Made by a program: the position numbers and the translations under genes
Notes under the pieces: generated by a model
The model's database searches: none
What the model was told of the DNA's origin: nothing
What the model saw: the letters and a program-made list of their open reading frames with translations, nothing else
Shown: piece after piece, positions 63,180 to 64,000 of the stretch
Layout of the letters: each line of letters starts with the position of its first letter
Position numbering within the stretch: position 1 is the first letter of the stretch
From: Burkholderia diffusa
GTDB lineage: Bacteria; Pseudomonadota; Gammaproteobacteria; Burkholderiales; Burkholderiaceae
Assembly: GCF_001718315.1 (NCBI RefSeq)
Contig: NZ_CP013363.1
Location: 496,001 to 560,000, forward strand
Direction of reading: 5' to 3'
DNA: 64,000 bases

Positions 63180-64000
63180 ATGAAGTCAGCCGCTTCCGCC
63201 ACCGCAGCCGAGGTGATGCCGGTGCGCCGCGACCTGCGCTTCGACCTGCCGGTCGAACGCGTGAAGGACTGGAACGGGCTCGGCCCGCACGTGACCCACT
63301 TCTTCAATGCGCTATCGCTGCTGTTTCCGGCCGGCGAACGCTTTTTCATGGATTCGGTGCGCAATTATCGCGACCGGATCGACGACCCGGTGCTCAAGCG
63401 GCAGGTGCTCGGCTTCATCGGCCAGGAAGCGATGCATACGCGCGAGCACGTCGAATACAACGAGCTGATGCAGGCCAACCGCCTGCCCGCGCGCAAGCTC
63501 GACAAGCGCGTGTGGACGGTGCTCGGCTTCGCGAAGCGCACGCTGCCGCATTCGGTGCAGCTCGCGCATACCGTCGCCGCCGAGCACTACACGGCGATGC
63601 TCGCGGACTGGCTCTTGCGCGACCCGACGCGCCTGGACGGCTCGGTCGAAGGCTACCGGCAGATGTGGCTGTGGCATGCGCTCGAGGAAACCGAGCACAA
63701 GGCCGTGTCCTACGACGTGTGGAACGCCGTGATGAAACCGGGCCTGCGCCGCTACCTGATCCGCATCGGCGTGTACCTGGTGACGACGCTGACCTTCTGG
63801 CCGACCGTGTTCCTGATGCACGTGACGCTGCTGTCGCGCGATCGCGACATCAGGCATCGCGTGCGCGGCATGCTGCGCATGATTGCGTTCCTGTACGGGC
63901 CACGTCGCGGGCTGTTCCCGCGCATCGCACGTGAATGGCTGAGCTTTTTCCGGCCGGGCTTCCATCCGTGGGACCACGACAACCGCCACCACCTCGCGCG
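63180..64000 (+). CDS. predicted metal-dependent hydrolase (PF10118-like), 3' end missing
   Basis: The frame opens at ATG 63180 (AGGAG about 11 bp upstream) and is still open at the window edge, giving about 273 residues. It matches the COG3687-type predicted metal-dependent hydrolases: LGPHVTHFFNALSLLFPAGERFFM, GFIGQEAMHTREHVEYNE and HALEETEHKAVSYDVW, the latter two carrying ferritin-like Glu/His metal ligands. A hydrophobic segment (LVTTLTFWPTVFLMHV) follows. The substrate is unknown. Confidence 0.88.
   Translation, partial: MKSAASATAAEVMPVRRDLRFDLPVERVKDWNGLGPHVTHFFNALSLLFPAGERFFMDSVRNYRDRIDDPVLKRQVLGFIGQEAMHTREHVEYNELMQANRLPARKLDKRVWTVLGFAKRTLPHSVQLAHTVAAEHYTAMLADWLLRDPTRLDGSVEGYRQMWLWHALEETEHKAVSYDVWNAVMKPGLRRYLIRIGVYLVTTLTFWPTVFLMHVTLLSRDRDIRHRVRGMLRMIAFLYGPRRGLFPRIAREWLSFFRPGFHPWDHDNRHHLA

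Noticed and set aside
1..64000. CRISPR arrays, tRNA or rRNA genes, prophage
   Set aside because: No regularly spaced repeats, cloverleaf-type sequences, rRNA segments or phage structural genes were recognised on reading the window.

Overview
The window is a GC-rich (roughly two-thirds G+C), densely coded stretch of a Burkholderia genome, most likely a Burkholderia cepacia complex species and plausibly a secondary chromosome. The main reasons are a complete cepacian-type exopolysaccharide cluster (bceA to bceK), a Wsp chemosensory operon whose output gene is a response-regulator/histidine-kinase hybrid rather than a GGDEF protein, and the GC-biased codon usage throughout. This identification is inference from gene content; no rRNA, tRNA, CRISPR array or complete insertion sequence was seen.

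Layout: 1-3372 is a tightly overlapping catabolic operon (ketopantoate-reductase-like, VOC, MaoC hydratase, CaiB/BaiF CoA-transferase, AroE-like). 3628-4256 is a HigBA-type toxin-antitoxin pair. 4633-9558 holds an acetolactate synthase, an aldehyde dehydrogenase and a CPA1 Na+/H+ antiporter. 10064-18993 is the Wsp surface-sensing system (hybrid regulator, then wspA to wspF with stop/start overlaps). 19023-20476 is a promoter, a fluoride-type riboswitch and a CLC antiporter with CLC-F motifs. 20552-24701 holds a riboflavin-synthase paralogue, an ABC exporter with a possible short leader ORF, and a Dyp peroxidase. 24815-29704 has an OsmC protein, a LysR regulator, a frameshifted GlxA/AraC regulator, an NRAMP transporter and a PAP2 protein. 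30131-34957 carries two oxidoreductases, a small exported protein, an AI-2E family permease, a SYLF lipoprotein and a DUF883 protein.

35721-38336 is an ECF42-type sigma factor module with two DGPF/YCII proteins and a VOC protein. 38681-41190 is a conserved but functionally unexplained trio: rubrerythrin, a two-cluster Fe-S/CCG protein and a DUF3501 protein. 41922-42863 is a protein with a transposase-type DUF4096 DNA-binding domain but no catalytic domain, placed beside the bce locus. 42982-57750 is the cepacian locus: bceA on the minus strand, and bceB-bceK on the plus strand making the lipid-linked sugar, precursor, export/kinase machinery, glycosyltransferases and polymerase. 57898-64000 holds an MFS transporter with a divergent HxlR regulator, a DHA2-type MFS exporter with an AraC regulator, an FKBP isomerase and a partial metal-dependent hydrolase.

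Functionally, two systems bear on surface life: Wsp senses surface contact and bce makes the main exopolysaccharide. Several stress modules (fluoride export, Dyp peroxidase, OsmC, rubrerythrin, ECF42) surround them. The strongest leads for new biology are the rubrerythrin/Fe-S/DUF3501 trio, the domesticated transposase fragment beside bce, the Wsp hybrid output, and the riboswitch-controlled CLC-F.
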